A stretch of 64,000 nucleotides of DNA from Peptoniphilaceae bacterium (GTDB lineage Bacteria > Bacillota > Clostridia > Tissierellales > Peptoniphilaceae), in the NCBI GenBank assembly GCA_028726605.1, contig JAQYPV010000007.1:1-64000 (forward strand), read 5' to 3'. The notes beneath the pieces were generated by a model that searched no databases, was not told the origin of the DNA, and was given only the letters and a program-made list of their open reading frames with translations. Below are positions 50,645-60,436 of this stretch, piece by piece. How positions within the stretch are numbered: the first letter of the stretch is position 1; each line of letters starts with the position of its first letter. Both the position numbers and the translations under genes were made by a program.

Positions 50645-51829
50645 CTATTGCAAGTAGGCCATCGCGATGGAGACGAGGGCGCCGATGCCAACGGTCATGG
50701 CTTCCTCTTTGACCGCGCACTTGGGGTGGTGGAGGGGGACGAATTCCCCTTCATGTCCGCCGTAGAGAATGAGAAAGGCGCTCGGAATGTGGCCCAGCTT
50801 GCCGTAGTAGCTGAAATCTTCGCTAAACGTCATTGGCCGCGGCATGTGAAATACCGATTCAGAGCCCAGCGCCTCCGTGATGGCACGTGACGCGAGGTCG
50901 ATCAACGTTTCGTCGTTCACCGTGCCCGGATAGCCTTCGTCGTAATCCACTTGAATGTGGTTTCCGGAGATAGCCTCCATGCCTTTCGCGATGGCGAAGA
51001 CTTGGTCTTTAATTGCCGTCCGCACGGACTCCGAATACGCCCGCGTGACGCCGCCGAAGGTCACCTCACTCGGAATGACATTGGGCGCCTGACCGCCGTG
51101 GATGCTACCGAGCGAAAAGACCGCCATCTCCATGGGATCCACACGCCGTGCCACGATCTGCTGCAAGGTGACGATCATCTGCGCCGCCGCAAGCACCGGA
51201 TCCGTGGTCGTCTGCGGCTCGGAGCCGTGTCCGCCCTTGCCACTGACGGTGAAGTCGAAGAGGTCGACGGCCGTCGTCATGGGGCCGACGTGCAGGCCGA
51301 TCTGACCGACGCGCTCCGCATCTGGCATGACGTGCAGACCGTAAATGGCGTCCACATGCGGGTGCTCCAAGACGCCCTTTTCCACGAGTTCTTTGGCGCC
51401 GCCTGGCAACGTGTCCTCGCTGTGCTGGAAGATCAACTTGACTGAGCCAGAAAACGACTCGCGCTGTTCACAGAGGATTTTGGCCACGCCCAGCATCATG
51501 GAGGTGTGCATATCGTGCCCACAGGCGTGCATAATGCCGGGCGTCTCGCTCGCATAGGGCAGGTCCGTCTCCTCTTGGACGGGCAACGCGTCGATGTCAC
51601 AGCGCAGTGCGAGGCAGCGCCCGGGACCTTTTTGGCCGTCGATGCGCGCCACCACAGCGGTGGGGACGGGACGCTCAATGGCGTCGACGCCGTATTCTTC
51701 CAGTTTTGCTCGAATGAGCGCTGAGGTCCTCACTTCCGTGCGCCCCAACTCCGGATGACGGTGAATATCGCGTCGGATCGCCACGACTTCTGGAAATGTC
51801 GATTCGACTTTTAATTTGATCCAGTTCAT
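50645..51829 (-). CDS. M20-family amidohydrolase (second paralogue)
   Basis: The 394-residue paralogue has the same order: RRDIHRHPELGRTEV, LRCDIDALPVQEE, HACGHDMHTSMML, and KGGHGSEPQTTTDPV. The Glu-Glu block of the first copy reads FQHSEDTLPGGAKEL here, with Asp in place of the second Glu, a conservative metal-ligand change. The C-terminal SEDFSYYGKLG replaces GGEDFS. Two unlike M20 proteins beside one transporter resemble the AbgA/AbgB arrangement. It heads the operon; the 180 bases upstream show no clear promoter. Confidence 0.87.
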   Translation of the reverse strand: MNWIKLKVESTFPEVVAIRRDIHRHPELGRTEVRTSALIRAKLEEYGVDAIERPVPTAVVARIDGQKGPGRCLALRCDIDALPVQEETDLPYASETPGIMHACGHDMHTSMMLGVAKILCEQRESFSGSVKLIFQHSEDTLPGGAKELVEKGVLEHPHVDAIYGLHVMPDAERVGQIGLHVGPMTTAVDLFDFTVSGKGGHGSEPQTTTDPVLAAAQMIVTLQQIVARRVDPMEMAVFSLGSIHGGQAPNVIPSEVTFGGVTRAYSESVRTAIKDQVFAIAKGMEAISGNHIQVDYDEGYPGTVNDETLIDLASRAITEALGSESVFHMPRPMTFSEDFSYYGKLGHIPSAFLILYGGHEGEFVPLHHPKCAVKEEAMTVGIGALVSIAMAYLQ

Positions 51830-52031
51830 CTTTCACCTCGTTTTCGCCTTTTTATCGCAGGGACACAATTTCTTCACCATTTGTGTGCCCAACAGAGTAA
51901 AATTTGTTATTAATTTCGGGATTAAATCACTTTTTTTCAGGCGCTGTCAATGTTTTAATGTGAGGAAAAGCAGTAAATGCGCAACGTTGAAGAGCCAATG
52001 GTTTTCATCGATTAAATGAGCGATCGAACTC

Positions 52032-52061
52032 TTGCAGAGAGTCATTGGGTTGTGGTAAACT
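52032..52061 (+). promoter_or_regulatory. Promoter of tRNA-Cys
   Basis: TTGCAG (52032-52037) and TAAACT (52056-52061) are spaced by 18 bases, 15 bases before the tRNA. Confidence 0.6.
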
Positions 52062-52076
52062 GTCTCTCATGTGAGT

Positions 52077-52147
52077 GGCGACATAGCCAAGTGGTAAGGC
52101 AGAGGTCTGCAACACCTTCACCCCCGGTTCAAATCCGGGTGTCGCCT
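52077..52147 (+). tRNA. trnC: tRNA-Cys (anticodon GCA)
   Basis: The acceptor stem GGCGACA/TGTCGCC pairs over 7 bp. The anticodon arm has loop CTGCAAC with anticodon GCA, and the T arm is CCCGG-TTCAAAT-CCGGG. The discriminator is T and CCA is not encoded, so it must be added after transcription. It is a single tRNA gene with its own promoter and terminator. Confidence 0.95.
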
Positions 52148-52157
52148 TTGAAGCATG

Positions 52158-52192
52158 ACGATCGAGGACGGGAGTTCTCGGTCGTTTTTTTT
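52158..52192 (+). terminator. Terminator of tRNA-Cys
   Basis: ACGATCGAG and CTCGGTCGT form a 9-bp stem (one G-U) with a 9-nt loop, followed by eight T. Confidence 0.9.
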
Positions 52193-52289
52193 GCATAAGA
52201 CCGGTGTGCGTCTATGTGAGAAAATGCACGACAGCGGGGTGAATTTGGTATCATTAGGGGAAATTGATTCAAGAAAGTGAGGAATTATC

Positions 52290-54371
52290 ATGACGCATCC
52301 GTTTGAAACGTTCGGCTATTACCTCTTCAGCCGTCAAGTCATGCGTGAAAGACTGCCTCGTCCGGTGTACAAGGAGTACCGTCGTGCCATGCAGCGCGAG
52401 GGCGAAATCGACCAACCCACCGCTGACGCCATCGCTCATGCCATGAAGGTCTGGGCGCTGGAGCGCGGCGCGACGCATTTCTGCCATTGGTTCCAGCCTT
52501 TGAACGGACGAACCGCCGAAAAGCACGACGCCTTCATCGAACCGGATGCGGAAGGGGAGCCCATCACGCGGCTGTCCGGCAAGGCCCTCATGGCCGGCGA
52601 GACGGACGGCTCGTCCTTTCCGAATGGGGGATTGCGCGATACCTTTGAGGCGCGCGGGTACACCTTCTGGGACCCCAATTCCTACGCCTTCGTGCGCGGC
52701 CACGTCTTGTACATTCCGAGTGTCTTCATGAGCTATCGGGGGGACACGCTGGACCTCAAGATGCCGCTCATCAAGTCCATCGATGCGCTGTCCACTCAGG
52801 CCGTGCGCGTCTTGCACGACCTCGGCAAGACCGAAGTGAAATCCGTCGAACCCATTTTGGGCTTGGAGCAAGAGTTCTTCCTCGTCGAGGCCGATCAGGC
52901 CGCAAAGCGTCCCGATATACGCCTCCTGGGACGCACGCTCTTCTCGGCTGAACTCTTGCAAGTGGGTTTGTTCGAAGACACCTACTTCGAGGGCATGAAC
53001 GAACGCGTGACCGATTACATGGACGAAGTCAACAAGACGCTCTGGGATCTGGGCGTCTACGCACGCATCGAACACAACGAGTTTTCGCCGGGCCAATACG
53101 AGTTTTCGTCCATTTTCGACAACGCCATCACGACCATCGACCAGAACATGGTCGTCATGGACGTGCTGGAAACTGTGGCTCCGCGTCATAACTTCCGTTG
53201 CCTTCTGCACGAGAAGCCCTTCACGGGCATGAACGGATCGGGCAAGCACAACAACCTCTCGCTCATCACCTCGACCGGAGAGAACCTGTTTGACCCGGGC
53301 GAACAGCAGCCGGAAGATTTGCAATTCCTGCTGTTCATGACGGCGTTCATTGTGGCCGTGGACCGCTATCAGACACTGTTGCGCATGGCGGCTTCCGACG
53401 AGGGCAACGACCACCGACTGGGCGGCAACGAAGCGCCGCCGGCTGTAATGTCGATCAACTTGGGCTCGGCGCTGGACGAACTCTTCGAGGTATTGGCCAA
53501 GACCACGGACATTCCGACAGTGAAGCTCAAATCCATGATCCACCCGATCAAGTCCCTGGCCGACTTGTCCATCGAGACCACGGATCGCAACCGTACGTCC
53601 CCGGTGTCCTTCACCGGCAACAAATTCGAGATCCGCATTTTGGGTTCCTCGCTGAACGCCTCGGCGATGAACACCTTCCTGTTCGCCGGCATGGCCGAAG
53701 CGCTGGAAGAGATCGCTGAACGCCTCGAATCCGGCGATCGTTCGGACGAACAAGCGCTTCACACCACGACCATGGAGATCTGCCATGAACTCATGGCCGA
53801 ACACCACCAGATTCTCTTCTCCGGGGATGGCTATAAGAATGAATGGCAAGAAGAAGCCAAGCGTCGCGGTCTCGAACAGGTCAACTCCTACATCGACAGC
53901 GTCGAAGCCATCATCCGTCCACAGACCGTTCAGCTCTGTGAGAAATTCGGCATCTTGACGCGTGACGAACTCGCCGCCCGCCACGAAGTGCTGGTGCAGC
54001 GGTTCTCTCACACGATTGAAATGCAAGCGCGCGTGCTTCTGGATATGGCCAACCGCGGCGTGATCCCTGCGCTCATCGAGCGTCAGGCTGAGCTCAACCG
54101 CGCAGATGAAGGCGGACTCAGTCGCACAATCGATCGCCGCCGCAAAGAAAACGCGGCGTGGTTGGATGAGATGGAGGAAAAGATCGACGTTTTGCGCGAG
54201 ACGCTCGCGGAAGTGCTCGACGTGGAGAATCCGCTGGAGCGCGCTCTGGCTCTTAAAGATCGGGTGCGCGCGGCCATGGCGCAACTCGTCACTCTTTTGA
54301 ACGAAGTTGACGCGGGACTGCCTGAAGGCACGCTTCCGTATCCCTCACAAGACAGTCTTGTCGTACAATGA
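52290..54371 (+). CDS. glnN: Glutamine synthetase type III
   Basis: GSIII makes glutamine from glutamate, ammonia and ATP. The 693-residue length and domain order match the type III family (about 700 residues, as in Bacteroides). Motifs include THFCHWFQPLNGRTAEKHD, GLEQEFFLVE, the ATP/glutamate-site GMNGSGKHNNLSLIT and DRNRTSPVSFTGNKFEIR. It is not the GlnA type I enzyme. RBS AAGTGAGGAATT. It stands alone; a 671-residue frame on the other strand is only its shadow. Confidence 0.93.
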   Translation: MTHPFETFGYYLFSRQVMRERLPRPVYKEYRRAMQREGEIDQPTADAIAHAMKVWALERGATHFCHWFQPLNGRTAEKHDAFIEPDAEGEPITRLSGKALMAGETDGSSFPNGGLRDTFEARGYTFWDPNSYAFVRGHVLYIPSVFMSYRGDTLDLKMPLIKSIDALSTQAVRVLHDLGKTEVKSVEPILGLEQEFFLVEADQAAKRPDIRLLGRTLFSAELLQVGLFEDTYFEGMNERVTDYMDEVNKTLWDLGVYARIEHNEFSPGQYEFSSIFDNAITTIDQNMVVMDVLETVAPRHNFRCLLHEKPFTGMNGSGKHNNLSLITSTGENLFDPGEQQPEDLQFLLFMTAFIVAVDRYQTLLRMAASDEGNDHRLGGNEAPPAVMSINLGSALDELFEVLAKTTDIPTVKLKSMIHPIKSLADLSIETTDRNRTSPVSFTGNKFEIRILGSSLNASAMNTFLFAGMAEALEEIAERLESGDRSDEQALHTTTMEICHELMAEHHQILFSGDGYKNEWQEEAKRRGLEQVNSYIDSVEAIIRPQTVQLCEKFGILTRDELAARHEVLVQRFSHTIEMQARVLLDMANRGVIPALIERQAELNRADEGGLSRTIDRRRKENAAWLDEMEEKIDVLRETLAEVLDVENPLERALALKDRVRAAMAQLVTLLNEVDAGLPEGTLPYPSQDSLVVQ

Positions 54372-54416
54372 GAGTGATCGAAAACCAATCATCAAAGCCG
54401 AAGGGGAGGAGCAATT

Positions 54417-55769
54417 ATGAACATCATTCAACCCAGCATATTGCCCGGGTTCATGGAGCTGTTGCCGCAGGAACAGGTGCTATTTGACCAAGTGAAAGAG
54501 ACCATCGAGAGAACATACCGTCGCTATGGTTACTGGCCGCTCGACACGCCGGCCATCGAGAAAAACGAGATTCTGTTCGCCAAGGGCGGCGGCGAGACGA
54601 CCAAACAGATCTTTCGCATTGAAAAGGGGGAGAACGCATCGGAGCAGTCGCTGCGCTTCGATCTGACGGTGCCTCTGGCGCGTTACGTGGCGCAGCATCA
54701 GAGCGAATTGTCCTTCCCGTTTCGGCGCTACCACATCGCAAAAGTCTACCGCGGCGAACGCAATCAGCGCGGGCGCTATCGCGAATTCTATCAGGCCGAC
54801 ATCGACGTGATCGGGCTGGATCACCTCTCCATCATCAACGACGCCGAGGTGCCCGCCGCCATCTACGACATCTTCAGTGAAATCGGCATTCCGGGGGTGC
54901 GCGTCCATATCAACCACCGCGGTCTCATGAACGGCTTCTACACCTCCATCGGCGTTGAAGATGTGCAGAGCGTGCTTCACGCCGTCGACAAGCTGGGCAA
55001 AGTGGGGGCCGACGTCCTAAAGGAAATGCTCGAGGACGAAGGACTCGACGCCGAACAGATCGAACGCATCTTCGCCTTCATCGGCGTGACGGATGCGCGC
55101 GGGGCAGAGGAGCGCCTTCAGGCCATCGCGGAAGCCATGCCGGAGGACGCGCCGGGGGCGGACCTCTTCCGGCAGGGGTATTCCGATCTCATGACCATCA
55201 AAAAGGCCATGCACGGCTTTGGCATGCCCGAAGAGGCCGTGGTGGTGGACCTCGCCATCACGCGCGGGTTGGACTACTACACGGGCGTGGTGTACGAGAC
55301 CTTCATCGATGGCTACGAGTCGCTGGGTTCGGTGGCGTCCGGCGGGCGCTATGACAATCTGGCGTCCAATTTCTCGAAGCAGCACATGCCGGGCGTGGGC
55401 ATTTCCATCGGTCTGACGCGGCTCTTTTTCCAGCTGCGCGAGGCCAACCTCATCGCACCGGAACAGCAGGGCTATATCGACGCCATCGTCATCGCCATGA
55501 GCGACGAAGAGGTGCCGCAAACGGTGGCGCTCACACGCCACCTTCGCGATGCGGGGATCGTGGCGCAGGCCTACACGGAAGCGGGTAAATTAAAGAAGAA
55601 ATTCTCCTACGCCGACGCCGTCAAGGCGCAGTATACGCTGATCATCGGCGAGAGCGAGAGACAGGAACAGACGGTGAGCGTGAAGAACATGGCGACGGGC
55701 GTGCAAGAGACATTACCTTGGGATGACGCCATTGACGCCATCCGTCGCGGAAAGGAAGAAAACGCGTGA
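54417..55769 (+). CDS. hisS: Histidyl-tRNA synthetase
   Basis: HisS charges tRNA-His. The 450-residue class II synthetase shows motif 1 (YRRYGYWPLDTPAIEK), motif 2 (KVYRGERNQRGRYREFYQ), the histidine-A motif RGLDYYTGVVYE, motif 3 (GISIGLTRLF) and an anticodon-binding C-terminus. The conserved RGLDYYTG argues for a catalytic HisS rather than HisZ, and no his biosynthesis genes are near. It is coupled to thrS by a TGA/GTG overlap. RBS AGGGGAGGAG. Confidence 0.9.
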   Translation: MNIIQPSILPGFMELLPQEQVLFDQVKETIERTYRRYGYWPLDTPAIEKNEILFAKGGGETTKQIFRIEKGENASEQSLRFDLTVPLARYVAQHQSELSFPFRRYHIAKVYRGERNQRGRYREFYQADIDVIGLDHLSIINDAEVPAAIYDIFSEIGIPGVRVHINHRGLMNGFYTSIGVEDVQSVLHAVDKLGKVGADVLKEMLEDEGLDAEQIERIFAFIGVTDARGAEERLQAIAEAMPEDAPGADLFRQGYSDLMTIKKAMHGFGMPEEAVVVDLAITRGLDYYTGVVYETFIDGYESLGSVASGGRYDNLASNFSKQHMPGVGISIGLTRLFFQLREANLIAPEQQGYIDAIVIAMSDEEVPQTVALTRHLRDAGIVAQAYTEAGKLKKKFSYADAVKAQYTLIIGESERQEQTVSVKNMATGVQETLPWDDAIDAIRRGKEENA

Positions 55770-57673
55770 AAATCGTTTTGAAAGACCAATCAGAAATCAA
55801 TCTGGAGGAGGGGGCGCGCGCCATTGATCTCGCAAAAGCGATCAGCGCGGGACTGGCGCGCAATGCCCTCGCCGCCGAAATCAACGGGGAAGGGCGTGAT
55901 CTGCGCACGGTGCTTCACGAGGGAGACCGCGTCGCCATCCTCACCTTTGACGACGAATACGGACGCCTGGCGTTCCGGCATTCGACCTCACACCTGATGG
56001 CTCAGGCCGTGGCGCATCTCTACCCCGATGCCCAATTTGCCATCGGGCCGGCGATCAAGGACGGCTTCTATTACGACATAGACTTTGGCGAGACCGTCAT
56101 CACTGACGAGGCGCTGCCCCAGATCGAAGAGGAGATGAAGCGGCTCGTCAAGGAAAAAATCGACGTCGAGCAGTTCACTCTCCCGCGCGACGAGGCTATT
56201 GAGTTTTTTACAGAAAAGAATCAGCCCTACAAAGTGGAACTCATCGAAGATTTGCCGGAGGGCGAGGTCATCAGCTTCTACCGTCAAGGCGACTTTGTGG
56301 ATTTGTGCGCTGGCCCGCACGTCATGAACATGGGCATCCTCAAGGCGTTCAAACTCACGAGCGTCGCCGGCGCGTATTGGCGTGGCGATGAGCACAACAA
56401 GATGCTCACGCGCATTTACGGGACGAGCTTTCCGAAGCAGTCCATGCTGGACGAACACCTGGCGCGCATCGAAGAAGCCAAGAAGCGCGATCACAGAAAG
56501 ATCGGCCGCGACATGGAACTCTTCACGCTCTTGGACGAAGGCCCGGGTTTCCCGTTCTTTCTCCCCAACGGGATGCGCCTCAAGAACGCCCTCTTGCAGT
56601 ACTGGCGTGAAATTCACCGCGAGGCGGGCTACGACGAAATTTCCACTCCGACGATCCTGAATCGCAGCTTGTGGGAGACGTCGGGTCACTGGGATCACTA
56701 CCGTGAGAACATGTACACCACCAGGATCGACGACGAAGACTACGCCATCAAGCCCATGAACTGTCCGGGCGCGATGCTGGTGTACAACGCGAAGCCGCAT
56801 TCCTACCGCGAATTGCCGCTACGCCTGGCGGAGCTCGGGAACGTGCATCGCCACGAGCTCTCCGGGGCGCTTCAGGGCCTCTTCCGCGTGCGCAACTTCA
56901 CGCAGGACGATGCCCACATCTTCCTCGCCCCAGACATGATCGAAGACGAAATTCGCCGCATCGTGCGCCTCATTGACGCGGTGTACACCAAATTCGGCTT
57001 CAAGTACGAGATGGAGATCTCGACGCGTCCGGAGGACTCCATGGGGACCGATGAGGAGTGGGAGAACGCCACGAACGCCCTCATGAACGCCCTGAAATCG
57101 ATGGACATGCCCTTCGAAATCAACGAAGGCGACGGCGCATTCTACGGGCCGAAGATCGATTTCAAGATTGAAGACGCTCTGGGCCGTCAGCATCAATGCG
57201 CAACCATTCAGTTGGACTTCCAGCTGCCGCAGCGCTTTGGCGCGGAGTACACGGGCCAGGACGGCGAAAAACATCAGCCGGTTTTGATCCACCGCGTCAT
57301 CTACGGATCGATCGAGCGCTTTATCGGCATCTTGATCGAGCACTTTGCAGGCAATTTTCCCCTGTGGCTGGCGCCGGTGCAGGTGGCCGTCATCCCCGTC
57401 AACGTCGACGCCCACGGCGCGTATGCTGAAGAACTGGCGGACGAACTGCGGGAAAAGGGCGTCTACGTGGAACTCGACAATCGCAGCGAGACGCTCGGCA
57501 AGCGCGTGCGCGACGCCCAGGTCAAGAAGATCCCGCTGCAATTGGTGATCGGCGATCAGGAGATGGAACACCACACGGTCAACGTCCGTCTCCACGGCGA
57601 AAAAGAGTCGCACAACATGGCGTGGGAAGACTTTGTCACCGAAATCACGGAGAAGATCAAAACGCGCGCTTGA
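55766..57673 (+). CDS. thrS: Threonyl-tRNA synthetase
   Basis: ThrS charges tRNA-Thr and edits Ser-tRNA-Thr. The 635-residue protein has an N-terminal TGS domain, the editing-domain RHSTSHLMAQAV, the zinc and catalytic core (MNCPGAMLVY; motif 2 RLAELGNVHRHELSGAL), VLIHRVIYGSIERF and an anticodon-binding C-terminus. The start is GTG 55766, overlapping the hisS stop, with GGAAAGGAAG as RBS. No T-box precedes it. Confidence 0.95.
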   Translation: MKIVLKDQSEINLEEGARAIDLAKAISAGLARNALAAEINGEGRDLRTVLHEGDRVAILTFDDEYGRLAFRHSTSHLMAQAVAHLYPDAQFAIGPAIKDGFYYDIDFGETVITDEALPQIEEEMKRLVKEKIDVEQFTLPRDEAIEFFTEKNQPYKVELIEDLPEGEVISFYRQGDFVDLCAGPHVMNMGILKAFKLTSVAGAYWRGDEHNKMLTRIYGTSFPKQSMLDEHLARIEEAKKRDHRKIGRDMELFTLLDEGPGFPFFLPNGMRLKNALLQYWREIHREAGYDEISTPTILNRSLWETSGHWDHYRENMYTTRIDDEDYAIKPMNCPGAMLVYNAKPHSYRELPLRLAELGNVHRHELSGALQGLFRVRNFTQDDAHIFLAPDMIEDEIRRIVRLIDAVYTKFGFKYEMEISTRPEDSMGTDEEWENATNALMNALKSMDMPFEINEGDGAFYGPKIDFKIEDALGRQHQCATIQLDFQLPQRFGAEYTGQDGEKHQPVLIHRVIYGSIERFIGILIEHFAGNFPLWLAPVQVAVIPVNVDAHGAYAEELADELREKGVYVELDNRSETLGKRVRDAQVKKIPLQLVIGDQEMEHHTVNVRLHGEKESHNMAWEDFVTEITEKIKTRA

Positions 57674-57698
57674 GTCTGGTTTGAGTCTGACGCACAGG

Positions 57699-57726
57699 AA
57701 GGAGCGGGAGCCCGCTCCTTTTTTTT
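57699..57726 (+). terminator. Terminator of hisS-thrS
   Basis: AAGGAGCGGG and CCGCTCCTT form a 9-bp stem around a short loop, followed by eight T. Confidence 0.92.
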
Positions 57727-57808
57727 GATGCCCGTGACCCCTCTTGGGTATTGCGCCGTTTCATATAATGAGAATGTATCGATTGAATATGAAACCCGAG
57801 GAGGATTT

Positions 57809-58855
57809 GTGAAGACTCAAAAGAAAATTCTGACAGTATCTCTGGCGCTGGCCCTGTTCTTGACCGCATGTGGGACGAACGGCGCAAACGAATCAGCCTC
57901 TGCGGATGCCACATCGCAGGAGACGGCGATGGCATCGAATGAGGCGCAGACGTCGGAGGAGGCGGCAAAGGACAAGGCCCTCGTGATTTACGCGTCCACC
58001 GATCCCATCTACGACTTTGTGACGATGATCGGACAGGACCGCGTGGAGGTCGTGGACCTCATGGAAGGCGAGGGCGATGCCCACAATTGGGAGCCGTCGC
58101 CGCAACTGTTGAAAGACATCAATCGCGCGGATCTCTTCCTTGTGAACGGCGCCAACTTGGAGCACTGGCTTCCGGATATCCAAGGGGCCGTGGACGGCGA
58201 CGTGCAATTTTTGGACATGTCGGCGGGGGTGAACCTCATCACCAACGTGGCTGAGGACCACGAACACGAGGAAGCGCACGAAGCAGAGCACGAAGAAGAG
58301 CATGAGGACGCACACGAACACGACCATGGCGGCGTAGATCCGCACTACTGGCTGAATCCCAAAGATGCCGCCATTCAGGCCAAAAACGTGCACGACGCCC
58401 TAGTGAAAGCGGACCCCGAAGGCCAAAGCGTTTACGACGAGGGTTACGCTAAGGTGGAAGAAGAGTTCCAAAAACTCGTTGCGGCCTACGATGCACAACT
58501 CACGCCCTTTGTCGGACGCTCGGTCATCGTTCCTCACGAGGCGTTCAGCTATCTGTTCAACGAATACCAGCTGACCCAGGTGGGCATCGAGGGCCTGTTG
58601 GCGGAAGGCCAGCCCGATGCCAAGACAGTGGCACACATCGTGGATTTGGGTAAAAAGAACCAGATTCAAACGGTCTTCTACGAGGGGTATGGCGATCCGT
58701 CTCAAGCCGAAGCGATCGCCAAGGAAATCGGCGCAAACACGGCGCCACTGTACACACTGGAAGCGGAGTCGAAGGAGGATCGCGCAAACGGCGCGAATTA
58801 CTTCACCTTTATGATGCAGAACCTGGAAAACCTCGTGAAATCATTCGGAGCATAA
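57809..58855 (+). CDS. znuA: Zinc ABC transporter substrate-binding lipoprotein
   Basis: This cluster A-I metal-binding lipoprotein has a signal peptide with lipobox LTAC (Cys21) and an opening YASTDPIYDFVTMIG. The ligand His sits in AHNWEPSPQL, and a long His/Glu-rich loop (HEHEEAHEAEHEEEHEDAHE) is typical of zinc rather than manganese binders. It ends with VPHEAFSYLF and the later acidic ligand region. The start is GTG 57809, with GAGGAGG in front; the track start is in the previous terminator. A TATAAT at 57764 is a probable -10. Zur control is expected but I see no convincing site. Confidence 0.9.
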   Translation: MKTQKKILTVSLALALFLTACGTNGANESASADATSQETAMASNEAQTSEEAAKDKALVIYASTDPIYDFVTMIGQDRVEVVDLMEGEGDAHNWEPSPQLLKDINRADLFLVNGANLEHWLPDIQGAVDGDVQFLDMSAGVNLITNVAEDHEHEEAHEAEHEEEHEDAHEHDHGGVDPHYWLNPKDAAIQAKNVHDALVKADPEGQSVYDEGYAKVEEEFQKLVAAYDAQLTPFVGRSVIVPHEAFSYLFNEYQLTQVGIEGLLAEGQPDAKTVAHIVDLGKKNQIQTVFYEGYGDPSQAEAIAKEIGANTAPLYTLEAESKEDRANGANYFTFMMQNLENLVKSFGA

Positions 58856-58856
58856 C

Positions 58857-59531
58857 ATGACAGAAGTCTATCGGTTGGAACATGTGGGGTTTCGCTACGA
58901 GGACGACGCGGTCTTGGATGATGTCAATCTCGTCGTCCATCCGGCCGATTTCGTGGGCATCGTCGGAGAAAACGGCGGCGGCAAGACGACGCTCCTGCGG
59001 TTGCTGACGGGGGAGAAGACGCCTCTTTCGGGGACACTCTCGTTTTACGGCGAGAACGGGATTTCCAAGCGCGCCATGCACCGCATCGGCTACGTGCCGC
59101 AGATCAACCCGACGGGAGGCCTGTCGTTCCCCATCACCAGCGAAGAGATGGTGTCGTTGGGTCTCACGCGGTCCATCACGCCGCGCTTTTTCATGAACCG
59201 CGAGGAGAAGCGCAAAGTGGACGCGTCGCTGGCACACCTCGGCATCCGCCACCTCGCCAAGAAGAACGTGCACCTGCTCTCCGGCGGTCAAAAACAGCGC
59301 GTGCTCATCGCCAAAGCGCTGGTGGACGAGCCGGACGTGCTCATCTTCGACGAGCCCACTGTGGGCATCGATCGCGAAAGCAAACAGCAGTTCTACGACA
59401 CGCTCGTGCACATGAACACGGTGCACCACATCACAATTCTGTTGGTCACTCACGAAGTGGACGTGGGCCTTTCCTATTTTTCGCGCCTCTTTCGCGTCAA
59501 AAACCACAGGGTGGAGGAAATCAATGCTTAG
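58857..59531 (+). CDS. znuC: Zinc ABC transporter ATP-binding protein
   Basis: The 224-residue ATPase has Walker A GENGGGKTTLLRLL, the signature LSGGQKQRVLIAKAL, Walker B VLIFDEPTVGID and the H-loop LVTHEVD, as in ZnuC/AdcC. It lies one base after znuA and overlaps znuB by eight bases, so all three are one transporter operon. Confidence 0.9.
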   Translation: MTEVYRLEHVGFRYEDDAVLDDVNLVVHPADFVGIVGENGGGKTTLLRLLTGEKTPLSGTLSFYGENGISKRAMHRIGYVPQINPTGGLSFPITSEEMVSLGLTRSITPRFFMNREEKRKVDASLAHLGIRHLAKKNVHLLSGGQKQRVLIAKALVDEPDVLIFDEPTVGIDRESKQQFYDTLVHMNTVHHITILLVTHEVDVGLSYFSRLFRVKNHRVEEINA

Positions 59532-60378
59532 TTACGCTTTCATGCAGCGCGCGCTCATCGTGGGCTTTTTGCTGGGCCTCATCATTCCGCTCATGGGCGT
59601 GGTGGTCGTGAATCGCCACACTTCGACTATTGGCGATGCCCTCTCGCACGCGTCGCTGGCCGGCATCGGCCTCGGCCTTCTGACGGGCATGGCGCCGCTC
59701 GCCGGCTCCATCCTGATGACGGTGGCAGGGGCGTTTGCCATCGAGTTCGTGCGCTATCGCTTCCCCAAAAACGGCGACCTCGCTACGGCCATGGTCATGT
59801 CCGCCGGCGTGGGACTCGCCTCGCTCTTTTCGGACCTGGTGCCCACGGCCATGAAATTCGAGTCGTATCTCTTCGGCTCCATTCTCACCATCTCTCAGGA
59901 GGAGGTCATCTTCTCCGTGGCCATTAGCCTCATGGTCTTCGTGCTCTTCTTTTCGCTGTACTATCCGCTCTTGTACTTGAGCGTGGATCCCAACGGCGCA
60001 CGACTCACGGGCATGCCGACGGGGCTTTTTGACGCGCTCTTCACCGCGCTGCTCGCGGTGACCATCGCCATTGCCGCGCGCACCATCGGCGCGCTCATGG
60101 TCTCGTCGCTCATGATTTTGCCCGTGGCGACGGCGCTCTTCTTTGCGCGAAGCTACCGCGAGACGGTGTTCCTTTCCATGGGCTTTGGGGTCTTTCTGGT
60201 GATCGCGGGACTCGTCGCGTCCTACTCTCTAGGACTCAAGCCAGGTGGCGCAATCGTCGTCATCGGCATCGTCCTCTTTGGCCTCGCCTGGATCATCAGC
60301 GCGACGCTTCGGCAGCGGCCCATGCCGGTGGAGGAGACGATGGGTCCCGTCACCGACGTGTTCGAATCCGACAAGTGA
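59524..60378 (+). CDS. znuB: Zinc ABC transporter permease
   Basis: The 284-residue membrane subunit of the ABC-3 family has about eight membrane segments and family marks NRHTSTIGDALSHASLAGIG near residue 28 and TIGALMVSSLMILPVATA near 190. Start ATG 59524 lies within the end of znuC. The last 20 residues are a polar tail. A symmetrical terminator follows. Confidence 0.9.
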   Translation: MLSYAFMQRALIVGFLLGLIIPLMGVVVVNRHTSTIGDALSHASLAGIGLGLLTGMAPLAGSILMTVAGAFAIEFVRYRFPKNGDLATAMVMSAGVGLASLFSDLVPTAMKFESYLFGSILTISQEEVIFSVAISLMVFVLFFSLYYPLLYLSVDPNGARLTGMPTGLFDALFTALLAVTIAIAARTIGALMVSSLMILPVATALFFARSYRETVFLSMGFGVFLVIAGLVASYSLGLKPGGAIVVIGIVLFGLAWIISATLRQRPMPVEETMGPVTDVFESDK

Positions 60379-60381
60379 TCA

Positions 60382-60418
60382 CAAAAAAAACCGCCGGTCT
60401 CCGGCGGCTTTTTTTTGT
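60382..60418. terminator. Bidirectional terminator between znuB and rplT
   Basis: CCGCCGG-TCT-CCGGCGG is flanked by eight A on one side and eight T on the other, so it can end the znu transcript (+) and the infC-rpmI-rplT transcript (-). Confidence 0.93.
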
Positions 60419-60436
60419 GATCTTTTTTTTCGTCGA

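Noticed and set aside
52269-54284. 671-codon open frame on the minus strand
   Set aside because: It is a shadow of glnN on the other strand. It has no recognisable domain, no RBS, and a His/Arg/Val-rich composition typical of antisense frames in GC-rich DNA.
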